Made by a program: the position numbers and the translations under genes. This document shows positions 5,303 through 13,094 of a stretch of 16,893 nt of DNA, one piece after another (within the stretch, counting starts at the first letter, position 1; each line of letters starts with the position of its first letter). The DNA lies in assembly GCA_016194625.1 (NCBI GenBank), contig JACQBB010000408.1, forward strand, positions 1 to 16,893. Direction: 5' to 3'. A model generated the notes under the pieces. That model had not been told where the DNA came from, did not search any database, and saw only the letters and a list, made by a program, of their open reading frames with translations. The DNA is from Elusimicrobiota bacterium. GTDB lineage: Bacteria; Elusimicrobiota; Elusimicrobia; UBA1565; UBA9628.

Positions 5303-6654
5303 AGCTCGATCTGACCTGGGGAGAGCTCGCGCGCGCCGCGGGCGGACGCCTCACGCGCGGCGACGGCGCCGCGCGCGTGGACTCCGTGTCGACGGACACG
5401 CGCAAGCTCGCGCCCGGAGAGTGCCTGTGGGCGCTCAAGGGCGAGCGCTTCGACGCGCACGACCTCCTCGACCAGGCGCTGGCCGAGAAGGCCGGCGGCT
5501 GGGTCGTCGCGCGCGGCCGTCTGCCCGCGAAGGGCCCCAAGCCCGCGCACCTGGTCGTCGTCCCCGACACGCTGAAGGCCCTGCAGGCCCTGGCCCACCA
5601 CCACCGCGCCCGCTTCGACATCCCCGTCGCCGGCATCGTCGGCTCCAACGGCAAGACGACCACCAAGGAGATGCTGAAGTCCATCTGCGGCCTGGTCGGC
5701 CCGACGTGCGCGACGCCCGGCAACTGGAACAACGAGGTCGGCGTCCCGCTGTCCCTGCTCGAGCTGAACGCCGACCACCGCTACGGCGTGTTCGAGCTGG
5801 CCGCCTGCCGCAAGGGCGAGATCGCCGAGCTGTCGCGCATCGTGCGCCCGACCGTCGCCGTGCTGACCAACATCGGCCCCGACCATCTGGAGACCTTCGG
5901 CACCATCGAGACCACCTTCCAGACGAACTCCGAGATCGTCGAGTTCCTGCCCGAGGAGGGCGTCGCCGTCATCAACGCCGACGACCCCTGGCTGTCCGCG
6001 CTCGAGCAGCGCCTGGGCGCGCGCGCGGTCACCTACGGCGCCGGCCCGCGCTGCCGCGTGCGCCTGGACGGCCCCGACGCCCTCATCGTGGACCGCCACC
6101 GCCTGGAGATCGAGCTCAAGAGCTACGGCGCCTACTCGCGCTACAACGCCGCCGCCGCGGCCGCCGCCGCGATGGCCATGGGCATCGACGCCGACACCAT
6201 CCGCCGCGGCCTGGAGGCCCACCGCCCCGGCATGCTGCGCCAGGAGCCCCTGCCGCACGCCAGCGGCGCGGCTCTGGTGATGGACGCCTACAACGCCAAT
6301 CCGGCGTCCATGAGGGCGTCGATCGAGGCGTTCTTGGAGGAATTCGGGTCCCGGAGGAAGACGTTGATCCTGGGCGACATGAAGGAACTCGGCCCCGACT
6401 CCGGCCGCTTCCACCGCGAGTTGGGGGAGTGGCTGTCCACGCTGGACCTCAAGTCCGTTTTCCTGGTCGGACCGGAAATGAAGCCCGCCGCCGAAGCGCT
6501 GACCACTTCCAAGCCCAAGTTCCCGTTCGAGTACGCCGCGTCCGACCCGAAGCCGTTCGCCGCGATGCTCAAAGGTAAGCTGACCAAAGACGACGCGGTA
6601 CTGTTCAAGGCGTCCCGGGCGATGAAGCTCGAGGAACTCGCCAAGGCCCTCTGA
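5299..6654 (+). CDS. murF: MurF, UDP-MurNAc-tripeptide:D-Ala-D-Ala ligase
   Basis: The 451-residue protein is of normal length for MurF, the ligase that adds the D-alanyl-D-alanine dipeptide and completes the cytoplasmic pentapeptide precursor. Visible motifs are STDTRKLAPGECLWALKGERF at the N-terminus (split here by the usual MurE/F-type fold), the ATP-binding GSNGKTTTKEML (K119), TPGNWNNEVGVPLSLLEL, NIGPDHLETFGTIE, INADDPWL, YSRYNAAAA, DAYNANPASM, and LGDMKELGPDSGRFHRELG. The ATG at 5299 overlaps the murE stop (ATGA). From about codon 331 (position 6290) codon use changes to include TTG, GAA, AAA, AGG and GTA, which are rare in the first two thirds. The protein sequence remains normal MurF, so the gene is intact. 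Confidence 0.95.
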   Translation: MKLDLTWGELARAAGGRLTRGDGAARVDSVSTDTRKLAPGECLWALKGERFDAHDLLDQALAEKAGGWVVARGRLPAKGPKPAHLVVVPDTLKALQALAHHHRARFDIPVAGIVGSNGKTTTKEMLKSICGLVGPTCATPGNWNNEVGVPLSLLELNADHRYGVFELAACRKGEIAELSRIVRPTVAVLTNIGPDHLETFGTIETTFQTNSEIVEFLPEEGVAVINADDPWLSALEQRLGARAVTYGAGPRCRVRLDGPDALIVDRHRLEIELKSYGAYSRYNAAAAAAAAMAMGIDADTIRRGLEAHRPGMLRQEPLPHASGAALVMDAYNANPASMRASIEAFLEEFGSRRKTLILGDMKELGPDSGRFHRELGEWLSTLDLKSVFLVGPEMKPAAEALTTSKPKFPFEYAASDPKPFAAMLKGKLTKDDAVLFKASRAMKLEELAKAL

Positions 6655-7739
6655 TGCTCTACCACCTCTACCTGCTGCGCGACTCCTTCCGCCCGTTCAA
6701 CGTGTTCCAGTACATCACCTTCCGGGCGGGGGGCGCGGCGGTCACCTCGCTGCTGCTGTGCCTGCTCGTGGGCCCGTCGCTGATCCGCGCGCTGCGCGCC
6801 AAGAAGGTCGGCCAGGTCCAGCGCACCGACGGCCCGCAGTCGCACCTGTCCAAGCACGGCACGCCCACGATGGGCGGCGCGCTGATCTTCCTGTCCGTGG
6901 TCCTCTCGACCGTGCTGTGGATGCGCCCGGACAACCGCTTCACCTGGCTGCTGGTCGCCGTCACGATCTGCCTGACCGCCGTCGGCTTCTGGGACGACTA
7001 CCTGAAGCTCATCAAGAAGAACCCGAAGGGCGCGCCGTCGCGCGTGAAGTTCCTGGTGCAGGCCGCCGTCGGCCTGGGCGTGGTCGCCTACCTGGCGGTG
7101 CGCCCGCCGAACGGCTCGTTCTCGACGATGCTGAACGTCCCCTACGGCAAGGAGCTGTTCATCGAGGCCGGCGCGCTGTACTACATCATGGCGGTGCTGA
7201 TGATCGTCGGCTCGTCGAACGCGGTGAACCTGACCGACGGCCTGGACGGCCTGGCGGCGGGCTCGGTCATCTTCTGCGCGCTCGCCTACGCGGTGTTCGC
7301 CTACGTGGCCGGCAACGTGAAGTTCGCCTACTACCTGCGCGTCGTCCACGTGGACGGCGCCGGCGAGATCGCGGTGTACCTCGCCGCCCTCATCGGCTCC
7401 ATGCTCGGCTTCCTGTGGTTCAACTCCTACCCGGCCGAGATCTTCATGGGCGACACCGGCTCTTTGTTCCTGGGCGGCGTCATCGCGGTGGTGGCGATGT
7501 GCGTCAAGGCCGAGCTGATCCTGCCGATCGTCGGCGGCGTGTTCGTGCTGGAGACGCTCTCGGTCATCCTGCAGATGGCCAGCTTCAAATTGCGCGGCGG
7601 CAAGCGCGTGTTCCGCATGGCCCCGATCCACCACCACTTCGAGCTGGGCGGCATCGCCGAGCCGAAGGTCACGGTCCGCTTCTGGATCGTCTCCATCGTG
7701 CTGATGCTGGCCGCGCTGGCCTCGCTGAAGCTCCGCTGA
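6654..7739 (+). CDS. mraY: MraY, phospho-MurNAc-pentapeptide translocase
   Basis: The 361-residue polytopic membrane protein transfers phospho-MurNAc-pentapeptide onto undecaprenyl phosphate, forming lipid I on the cytoplasmic face. It has about ten hydrophobic segments, as expected. Family signatures are RTDGPQSHLSKHGTPTMGG, the aspartate pair FWDDYLK (D114, D115), NAVNLTDGLDGLA, FMGDTGSLFLGG (D267), and the histidine motif APIHHHFE (H326-H328). The start ATG shares one base with the murF stop (TGATG), implying coupling. The stop is followed by a single base before murD. No truncation or unusual insertion is seen. Confidence 0.98.
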   Translation: MLYHLYLLRDSFRPFNVFQYITFRAGGAAVTSLLLCLLVGPSLIRALRAKKVGQVQRTDGPQSHLSKHGTPTMGGALIFLSVVLSTVLWMRPDNRFTWLLVAVTICLTAVGFWDDYLKLIKKNPKGAPSRVKFLVQAAVGLGVVAYLAVRPPNGSFSTMLNVPYGKELFIEAGALYYIMAVLMIVGSSNAVNLTDGLDGLAAGSVIFCALAYAVFAYVAGNVKFAYYLRVVHVDGAGEIAVYLAALIGSMLGFLWFNSYPAEIFMGDTGSLFLGGVIAVVAMCVKAELILPIVGGVFVLETLSVILQMASFKLRGGKRVFRMAPIHHHFELGGIAEPKVTVRFWIVSIVLMLAALASLKLR

Positions 7740-7740
7740 T

Positions 7741-9129
7741 ATGGCCGCGCCCTTCGACCCCAAGAAGTTCCGCAAGAAGTACGCGGGGGTCCTCGGCCTC
7801 GGCAAGTCCGGCCAGTCGGTCGCCAAGCTGCTCGTGAAGAAGGGCTTCCGCGTGCTCGGCTCCGACGCGCGCCCGCGCGCCGAGGTCAACAAGGGCTTCA
7901 AGGGCCGCCCCGCGAAGGTCAGCGTCGAGGGCGGGGGGCATTCCGACCGCCTGCTCGACTGCGCGTTCGTCGTGAAAAGCCCGGGGCTGAAGCCCGACCT
8001 GCCCATCCTCAAGAAGCTCGCCGAGAAGGGCGTCCCGGTGTACTCGGAGCTCGAGGTCGCGCTCGCCTTCTCCAAGGCCAAGGGCGTGGTGGCGATCACC
8101 GGCACCAACGGCAAGTCCACGACCACCCAGCTGACCTACGAGATCTTCAAGGCCGGCCTGCCGCGCGGCCGCAAGGCGATCCTCGGCGGCAACATCGGCG
8201 TGCCGGTCTCGCTGGCGTTCCCGGCCTCCCGGCCCAAGGACACGCTCGTGCTGGAGGCGTCCAGCTACCAGCTCGAGGACTCGACCTCCTTCGACCCCCG
8301 CGCGTCCGCCATCCTGAACATCACCGCCGACCATCTCGACCACCACGGCACGATGGAGGCCTACGTCGCCGCCAAGGCCAAGGTCTTCCGCGCGCAGACG
8401 CCCGGCGACGCCTGCGTGTTCAACGCCGACGACCCGCTGGTGTACAAGCTCTCGCGCGAGTGCCCGTCGGAGAGGCTCTACTTCGGGACCAAGGCGCCGC
8501 ACGTGCACGCGTGGGAGGAGAAGGGCAAGCTGATGTTCGACCTGCCCGGCTGGAAGAAGCCCGTCGCGCTGGTCCCGCCGAAGCTGCCCGGCCGCCACAA
8601 CCTGGAGAACGCGATGGCCGCGGCCCTGCTCGGCTTCGCGCGCGGCATCAAGCCCGCCGCGGTCCAGAAGGCGTTCAAGGCCTTCAAGGGCGTGGAGCAC
8701 CGTATCGAGGACTGCGGCGTCGTGAAGGGCGTGCGCTGCGTCAACGACTCCAAGGCGACCAACGTGGACTCGACCCTGGTCGCGCTGAAGGCCTTCGAGC
8801 CGGCCGGCAAGCGCCTCCTGCTGATCCTCGGCGGCCTGCACAAGGGCTCGCCGTACACGACGCTGAAGCCCTGGATCGAGAAGACCGTGAAGGGCATCCT
8901 CACCATCGGCGCGGCGTCGCGCCGCATCGAGGAGGACCTGTCCGGCGTCGTGCCGATCTTCCCGTGCGGGACGCTGGCCGTCGCGGTGGACGCCGCGCTG
9001 CGCGTCGCCGAGAAGGGGGACGTGCTGCTGCTGTCGCCCGCGTGCGCCTCGTTCGACCAGTTCCAGGACTTCGAGGACCGCGGCCGCCGGTTCAAGGCCC
9101 TGGTCAAGGCCGCGGCTCAGGCGCGATGA
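7741..9129 (+). CDS. murD: MurD, UDP-MurNAc-L-alanine:D-glutamate ligase
   Basis: The 462-residue cytoplasmic ligase adds D-glutamate to UDP-MurNAc-L-Ala. The N-terminal Rossmann-like domain shows VLGLGKSGQSVAKLL and KSPGLKPDLPILKKL. The central ATPase domain has GTNGKSTTTQLTYEI (K125), GGNIGVP, LEASSYQLED, ILNITADHLDHHGTMEAY and NADDPLV. The C-terminal domain carries LPGRHNLENAMAA, EHRIED, NDSKATNVDSTLVAL, LILGGLHKGS and LLSPACASFDQF. It starts one base after mraY and its stop overlaps the ftsW ATG (ATGA, 9126-9129). Lysine codons are frequent for such a GC-rich gene (AAG throughout), otherwise nothing is odd. Confidence 0.97.
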   Translation: MAAPFDPKKFRKKYAGVLGLGKSGQSVAKLLVKKGFRVLGSDARPRAEVNKGFKGRPAKVSVEGGGHSDRLLDCAFVVKSPGLKPDLPILKKLAEKGVPVYSELEVALAFSKAKGVVAITGTNGKSTTTQLTYEIFKAGLPRGRKAILGGNIGVPVSLAFPASRPKDTLVLEASSYQLEDSTSFDPRASAILNITADHLDHHGTMEAYVAAKAKVFRAQTPGDACVFNADDPLVYKLSRECPSERLYFGTKAPHVHAWEEKGKLMFDLPGWKKPVALVPPKLPGRHNLENAMAAALLGFARGIKPAAVQKAFKAFKGVEHRIEDCGVVKGVRCVNDSKATNVDSTLVALKAFEPAGKRLLLILGGLHKGSPYTTLKPWIEKTVKGILTIGAASRRIEEDLSGVVPIFPCGTLAVAVDAALRVAEKGDVLLLSPACASFDQFQDFEDRGRRFKALVKAAAQAR

Positions 9130-10235
9130 GGCCGTCCGCGCGGCGGCGCGCGCCCTTCGACTTCATCCTGCTCGCCGCGGCGCTCACGCTGACGGTGCTG
9201 GGCGTGGTCATGGTCTACTCGGCCTCCGTCATCTCCGCCGAGCAGACGATGGGCAAGCCGCTGTACTTCTTCGAGCGCCAGCTGGTCTGGGCGGCGATCT
9301 CGCTGGTCGCGATGGGCTGGTTCTCGCGCTTCGACTACAACCGCCTGCGCGAGTTCCTGGCCCCGATCTACGGCGTGACGGCGGCGATGCTGACGGCGGC
9401 GCTGTTCTTCCGGCCGATCGCGGGCGCGCGGCGCTGGATCCACCTGGGACCCGTCGGCATCCAGCCCGCCGAGTTCGCCAAGCTCACGTCCGTGCTGTTC
9501 CTGGCCTCGTACCTGGACCGCAAGCACAGCAAGCTCGGCTCGCCGGTCCACGGCCTGGCCATCCCGCTCGGCGTCGTCGGCGTCCTGCTCGTGCTCATCG
9601 GCAAGGAGCCCGACCTGGGCACTCCGTCGATGATGTTCGCCGCCGCGCTGCTCGTGCTGTTCGTCGCCGGCGCGAAGATGCGCTGGATCGGCGCCGCGAT
9701 CCTGGCCGCGGTGCCCGTCGTCGTCGAGGAGCTGTGGCGCAAGCCCTACCGCCGCGCGCGCCTGATGACCTTCCTGCACCCGTTCGAGAACATCAAGGGC
9801 ACCGGCTACCAGCTCGCGCAGGCCATCCTGGCGGTCGGCTCCGGGGGCTGGTTCGGCAAGGGCTTCGGCGCGTCCCAGCTCAAGCTCATGTACCTGCCCA
9901 AGCCGTACACCGACTTCATCTTCCCGGTGATCTGCGAGGAGCTGGGCCTGCTCGGCGCGTTCGGCGTGCTGGCGCTGTTCGCGACCGTGCTGGTGCGCGG
10001 CGTCCGCATCGCGCGCCAGGCGCCGAACCTGTTCGGGACCCTGCTCGCCTGCGGCATCACCTTCACGATCACCCTGCAGGCGTTCTTCAACGTGGCGATG
10101 GCCATCGGCCTGCTGCCGACGAAGGGCATCCCGCTGCCGTTCCTGTCCTTCGGCGGCTCGTCGCTGCTCTCCACGCTGATCGGCGTGGGCATCCTGCTCA
10201 ACGTGTCGCGGCAGGCGCAGGAGGCCGCCGCGTGA
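9126..10235 (+). CDS. ftsW: FtsW, SEDS-family septal peptidoglycan glycosyltransferase
   Basis: The 369-residue polytopic membrane protein belongs to the SEDS family. It polymerises lipid II into glycan strands at the septum together with FtsI. Signatures include GVVMVYSAS in the first transmembrane helix, GARRWIHLGPVGIQPAEFAKL, KEPDLGTPSMMF, the ENIKGTGYQLAQAILAVGSGG loop (shown here in part), and YLPKPYTDFIFPVICEELG, in which D263 corresponds to the catalytic aspartate of SEDS enzymes. The C-terminus has PLPFLSFGGSSLLSTL. The start is set at ATG 9126, which overlaps the murD stop and precedes the first helix; the frame is open further upstream only as an alternative frame of murD. It is distinguished from RodA mainly by its dcw location. 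Confidence 0.95.
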   Translation: MRPSARRRAPFDFILLAAALTLTVLGVVMVYSASVISAEQTMGKPLYFFERQLVWAAISLVAMGWFSRFDYNRLREFLAPIYGVTAAMLTAALFFRPIAGARRWIHLGPVGIQPAEFAKLTSVLFLASYLDRKHSKLGSPVHGLAIPLGVVGVLLVLIGKEPDLGTPSMMFAAALLVLFVAGAKMRWIGAAILAAVPVVVEELWRKPYRRARLMTFLHPFENIKGTGYQLAQAILAVGSGGWFGKGFGASQLKLMYLPKPYTDFIFPVICEELGLLGAFGVLALFATVLVRGVRIARQAPNLFGTLLACGITFTITLQAFFNVAMAIGLLPTKGIPLPFLSFGGSSLLSTLIGVGILLNVSRQAQEAAA

Positions 10236-11320
10236 GGCGCGTCGTTGTCGCGGCGGGAGGGACCGGCGGGCATTTCTATCCGGGACTCGTGACGGCCCTC
10301 GCGCTGAAAGCTCGCGGGTGGGAGCCGCTGATGGTCGTGCGCGCCGGCGACCCCGCGCTGGGCGAGCTCGAGCGCGCCGGCGTCCCGGCGCTCCCCGTGG
10401 ACCTGCGCGGCCTCCCGCGCCGTCCGGGCCCGGAGCTCTTCACGTTCGCGGCGAAGCTGTTCGGCGGCCTGGGGACGCTGTCGCGCGCGCTGAAGGCCTT
10501 CCGGCCCGACCTCGCCGTCGGCATGGGCGGCTACCTGACCTTCCCGCTGGCCTGGGCCGCGCGCCGCCGCGGCGTGCCTTGCGCGGTGCACGAGTCGAAC
10601 GCGGTCCTGGGCCTGGCCAACGCCGCCTCGGTCCGCCTCGGCGCGGCGCTGTTCTGGGGCCTGCCGCCCGCCGACCCGCGCGCGGAGGGGACCGTCGTCG
10701 GCACCCCGATCCGCCCGGCGCTGTGGGTCCGAACGCCCGCCGCCGCGGCGAGAGGCGCCCTCGGCCTGGACCCGGAGCGCGCGACCGTGCTCGCCTTCGG
10801 CGGCAGCCAGGGCGCGGCGGGACTCAACGCCGCCCTGCCCGCCGCGCTCAAGGCGCTGCCGGACGCGCAGGTGCTCCATCTCGCCGGCAAGGGCAAGGGC
10901 GGAGCCGCGCAGGCCGCCTACGCCGCCGCCGGCGTGCGCGCCGAGGTGCGCGAGTACCTGGAGGACATGGCCTCCGCGTACGGCGCCGCCGACCTCGTCG
11001 TGTGCCGCTCCGGCGCGAGCACCTTGGCCGAGCTGGCCGCCCAGCGCGCGCCCGCGGTGCTGGTGCCTTACCCGCACGCCGCCGCGGACCATCAGGACGC
11101 CAACGCGCGCGTGCTGGAGCGCGCCGGCGCGGCCGTGCGGCTGCCGGAGAGCGAGCTCGCGGCGCGCCTCGGCCCCGCTCTCAAGGATTTGCTAGATTAC
11201 GACGCGGGCCCGGCCCGGCGCGAGGCGATGTCGGCCGCCTACGCCAAGCTCGGCCTGCCGCCGGCGGCCGCGACGACGGACGGCTTCGTCGCGGCCCTGG
11301 AGAGGATGGTCCCCCGATGA
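10232..11320 (+). CDS. murG: MurG, lipid II synthase (GlcNAc transferase), GTG start
   Basis: The 362-residue GT28 glycosyltransferase transfers GlcNAc from UDP-GlcNAc to lipid I at the inner face of the membrane. The GTG at 10232 overlaps the ftsW stop (GTGA) and places the nucleotide-fold motif GGTGGH at residues 9-14, right after the first beta strand, so it is clearly the start. Other signatures are GMGGYLTFPL, HESNAVLGLAN (HEQN in many homologues), VVGTPIR, FGGSQGA, CRSGASTLAEL and the UDP-GlcNAc region PYPHAAADHQDANA. Near the 3' end the codons TTG CTA GAT TAC (11189-11200) form an AT-rich island in an otherwise G/C-ending gene. The stop overlaps surE by four bases. Confidence 0.97.
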   Translation: MRRVVVAAGGTGGHFYPGLVTALALKARGWEPLMVVRAGDPALGELERAGVPALPVDLRGLPRRPGPELFTFAAKLFGGLGTLSRALKAFRPDLAVGMGGYLTFPLAWAARRRGVPCAVHESNAVLGLANAASVRLGAALFWGLPPADPRAEGTVVGTPIRPALWVRTPAAAARGALGLDPERATVLAFGGSQGAAGLNAALPAALKALPDAQVLHLAGKGKGGAAQAAYAAAGVRAEVREYLEDMASAYGAADLVVCRSGASTLAELAAQRAPAVLVPYPHAAADHQDANARVLERAGAAVRLPESELAARLGPALKDLLDYDAGPARREAMSAAYAKLGLPPAAATTDGFVAALERMVPR

Positions 11321-12066
11321 GACGCCCCAAGATCCTGGTCTGCAACGACGACGGCATCCACGGCCCCGGCCTGCCCGCGCTGATCGCCGCGATGCGCCGC
11401 ATCGGCCGCGTGACGGTGTCGGTCCCGGAGCACGAGCGCTCCGCCGACAGCCACTCGCTGACCCTGCACAAGCCGATCCGCGTGCGCAAGACCGCGGAGT
11501 CGGTCTACACGCTCAACGGCTCGCCGGCCGACTGCGCGCGCTTCGGCGTGCTCGAGATCCTGAAGCAGAAGGTGGACCTGGTGGTCTCCGGCATCAACCG
11601 CGGCTACAACCTGGGAGAGGACGTGATCTACTCGGGCACCGTCGCCGCCGCGATGGAGGCGACCTTGCTCAAGATCCCGTCGATCGCGTTCTCCAGCAAC
11701 CCGGAGGCGACCGACTACCGCCCGGCCGCGGCTTTCGCGCAGAAGATGGCCCGCCAGGTCCTGCGCCGCGGCCTGCCCGTCGGCGTCTGCCTGAACGTGA
11801 ACTTCCCGTACCTCCACAAGGGCGCCTCGTTCAAGGGCGCGGTCCCGACCAAGCTCGGCCGCCGCATCTACGGCACCGACATCACGCGCCGCGCCGACCC
11901 GCGCGGCCTGGACTACTTCTGGCTGGCCGGACGCCAGGTCACCGGCGTCGACGAGCCGGGCACCGACGTGGCGGCCGTCTCGCGCGGCAAGGTCTCGGTG
12001 ACGCCGCTCAAGATCGACAACACGGACCCGGCCATGCTCCAGGCGCTGACCGCATGGTCCTTGTAG
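11317..12066 (+). CDS. surE: SurE, 5'(3')-nucleotidase / polyphosphatase
   Basis: The 249-residue protein matches SurE in length and motifs. SurE is a divalent-metal-dependent phosphatase acting on nucleoside monophosphates and short polyphosphates, linked to stationary-phase survival. It carries the metal-binding NDDG at residues 10-13, then PEHERSADSHSLTL, the VSGINRGYN segment with metal-ligand N94, YSGTVAAAMEA, and TDVAAVSRGKVSVTPL near the C-terminus. The ATG overlaps the murG stop (ATGA), so it is probably translated from the dcw message. Its occurrence directly after murG, in place of murC, is not the standard layout. The stop lies 13 bases inside the next gene. Confidence 0.95.
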   Translation: MRRPKILVCNDDGIHGPGLPALIAAMRRIGRVTVSVPEHERSADSHSLTLHKPIRVRKTAESVYTLNGSPADCARFGVLEILKQKVDLVVSGINRGYNLGEDVIYSGTVAAAMEATLLKIPSIAFSSNPEATDYRPAAAFAQKMARQVLRRGLPVGVCLNVNFPYLHKGASFKGAVPTKLGRRIYGTDITRRADPRGLDYFWLAGRQVTGVDEPGTDVAAVSRGKVSVTPLKIDNTDPAMLQALTAWSL

Positions 12067-13094
12067 CGGCGCTGTCCGCGGCCGCGACGCTCGCCTCCGC
12101 CTCGACCCCCGCCGTCTCGACCTCCGCCGCCGTCGCCGCGTCCACCGCGCCCGCCGAGGTCGAAGTCCTGCTCGTCGCCGTCGGCGACATCCGCCTGGAC
12201 GGCCCCGTCGCCGAGGCCGCGCGCAAGGCCGGTCCGGCCGGCCCCGCCGCGGCGGTCAAGGACCTGCTCGCCGGCGACATCGTGTTCGGCAACCTGGAAG
12301 AGCCGCTGACGACGCGCGGCGCCAAGACGGTCAAGACCTGGAACTTCCGCGCCAGGCCCGCGCAGCTCAAGCTCCTCAAGACCGCGGGCTTCAACCTGCT
12401 CAACGTCGCCAACAACCACGTCTGGGACTACGGCCGCGAGGGCTTCGAGGACACGCTGAAGGCCCTCGAGAAAGGGGACTGGGACTTCGTCGGCGGCGGG
12501 CGCGACCGCGCGGCGGCCGAGCAGGTCCGCACCTTCGAGTACGAGGGCCTCATCGTCGGGTTCATCGGGCTGACGAGCACGCACCCGGAGGCCGCGTGGG
12601 CCGGGAAGTCGCGTCCCGGCGTCGCCTACAGCGACTTCGCGCGGATGGGGGAGATCGTCGGCCGCGCCAAGAAGGAGTGCGACGTGCTGGTCGTCAGCTT
12701 CCACGGCGGCACCGAGCTGGCCGAGGACCCCAACGAGATCCAGAAGGCGGTCGCGCGCGCCGCGATCGACGCCGGCGCGGACCTGTTCCTGGGCCACCAT
12801 CCGCACGTGCTCCAGCCCGTCGAGGTGTACAAGGGCAAGCCGATCCTGTACAGCCTGGGCAACTTCCTGTTCGTCTCGCCGACGCCGACGACGCGCGCGA
12901 GCGTCGTCGCCCGGATCCGGCTGGGCCGCGACGGCGTCCGCGCGATCGACCTGACGCCGGTCGACACGAACTACGGCCGGCCGAAGCCCGCGCCTCCGGA
13001 GCTGGCCGCCGCGGCGAAGGCCGCGCTCGACCGGATGGGCGCGCTGACGGCCCGCCCCGACCTGGTCCGGTTCGCGGAGGCGCCCCGCCCATGA
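12054..13094 (+). CDS. CapA/PGA_cap-family protein (metallophosphatase-like)
   Basis: The 346-residue protein belongs to the CapA family (PGA_cap domain), named for the poly-gamma-glutamate synthesis protein CapA and adopting a calcineurin-like metallophosphatase fold. Motifs are VGDIRLDG (D45), GDIVFGNLEEPLTTRG, NVANNHVWDYG with N120-N121-H122, VVSFHGGTEL, GHHPHVLQPVEVYKGKPILYS (247-251 holding the His cluster; shown in part) and SLGNFLF. These occupy residues 38-290. The N-terminus (1-25) is hydrophobic and Ala-rich and resembles a secretion signal, but it lacks basic residues. No capB or capC partner is nearby, so poly-gamma-glutamate synthesis should not be assumed; a cell-envelope phosphatase or other metallohydrolase role is possible. 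The ATG overlaps surE by 13 bases and the stop overlaps the next gene by four. Confidence 0.88.
   Translation: MVLVAALSAAATLASASTPAVSTSAAVAASTAPAEVEVLLVAVGDIRLDGPVAEAARKAGPAGPAAAVKDLLAGDIVFGNLEEPLTTRGAKTVKTWNFRARPAQLKLLKTAGFNLLNVANNHVWDYGREGFEDTLKALEKGDWDFVGGGRDRAAAEQVRTFEYEGLIVGFIGLTSTHPEAAWAGKSRPGVAYSDFARMGEIVGRAKKECDVLVVSFHGGTELAEDPNEIQKAVARAAIDAGADLFLGHHPHVLQPVEVYKGKPILYSLGNFLFVSPTPTTRASVVARIRLGRDGVRAIDLTPVDTNYGRPKPAPPELAAAAKAALDRMGALTARPDLVRFAEAPRP

Noticed and set aside
8181..8192. Further CTCGGCGG occurrences, such as near 4195, 8183, 8832 and 13466, as dispersed copies of the array loop
   Set aside because: They encode Leu-Gly-Gly in conserved proteins, are not preceded by the full TTCT or CTCT, and do not sit in comparable long stems.
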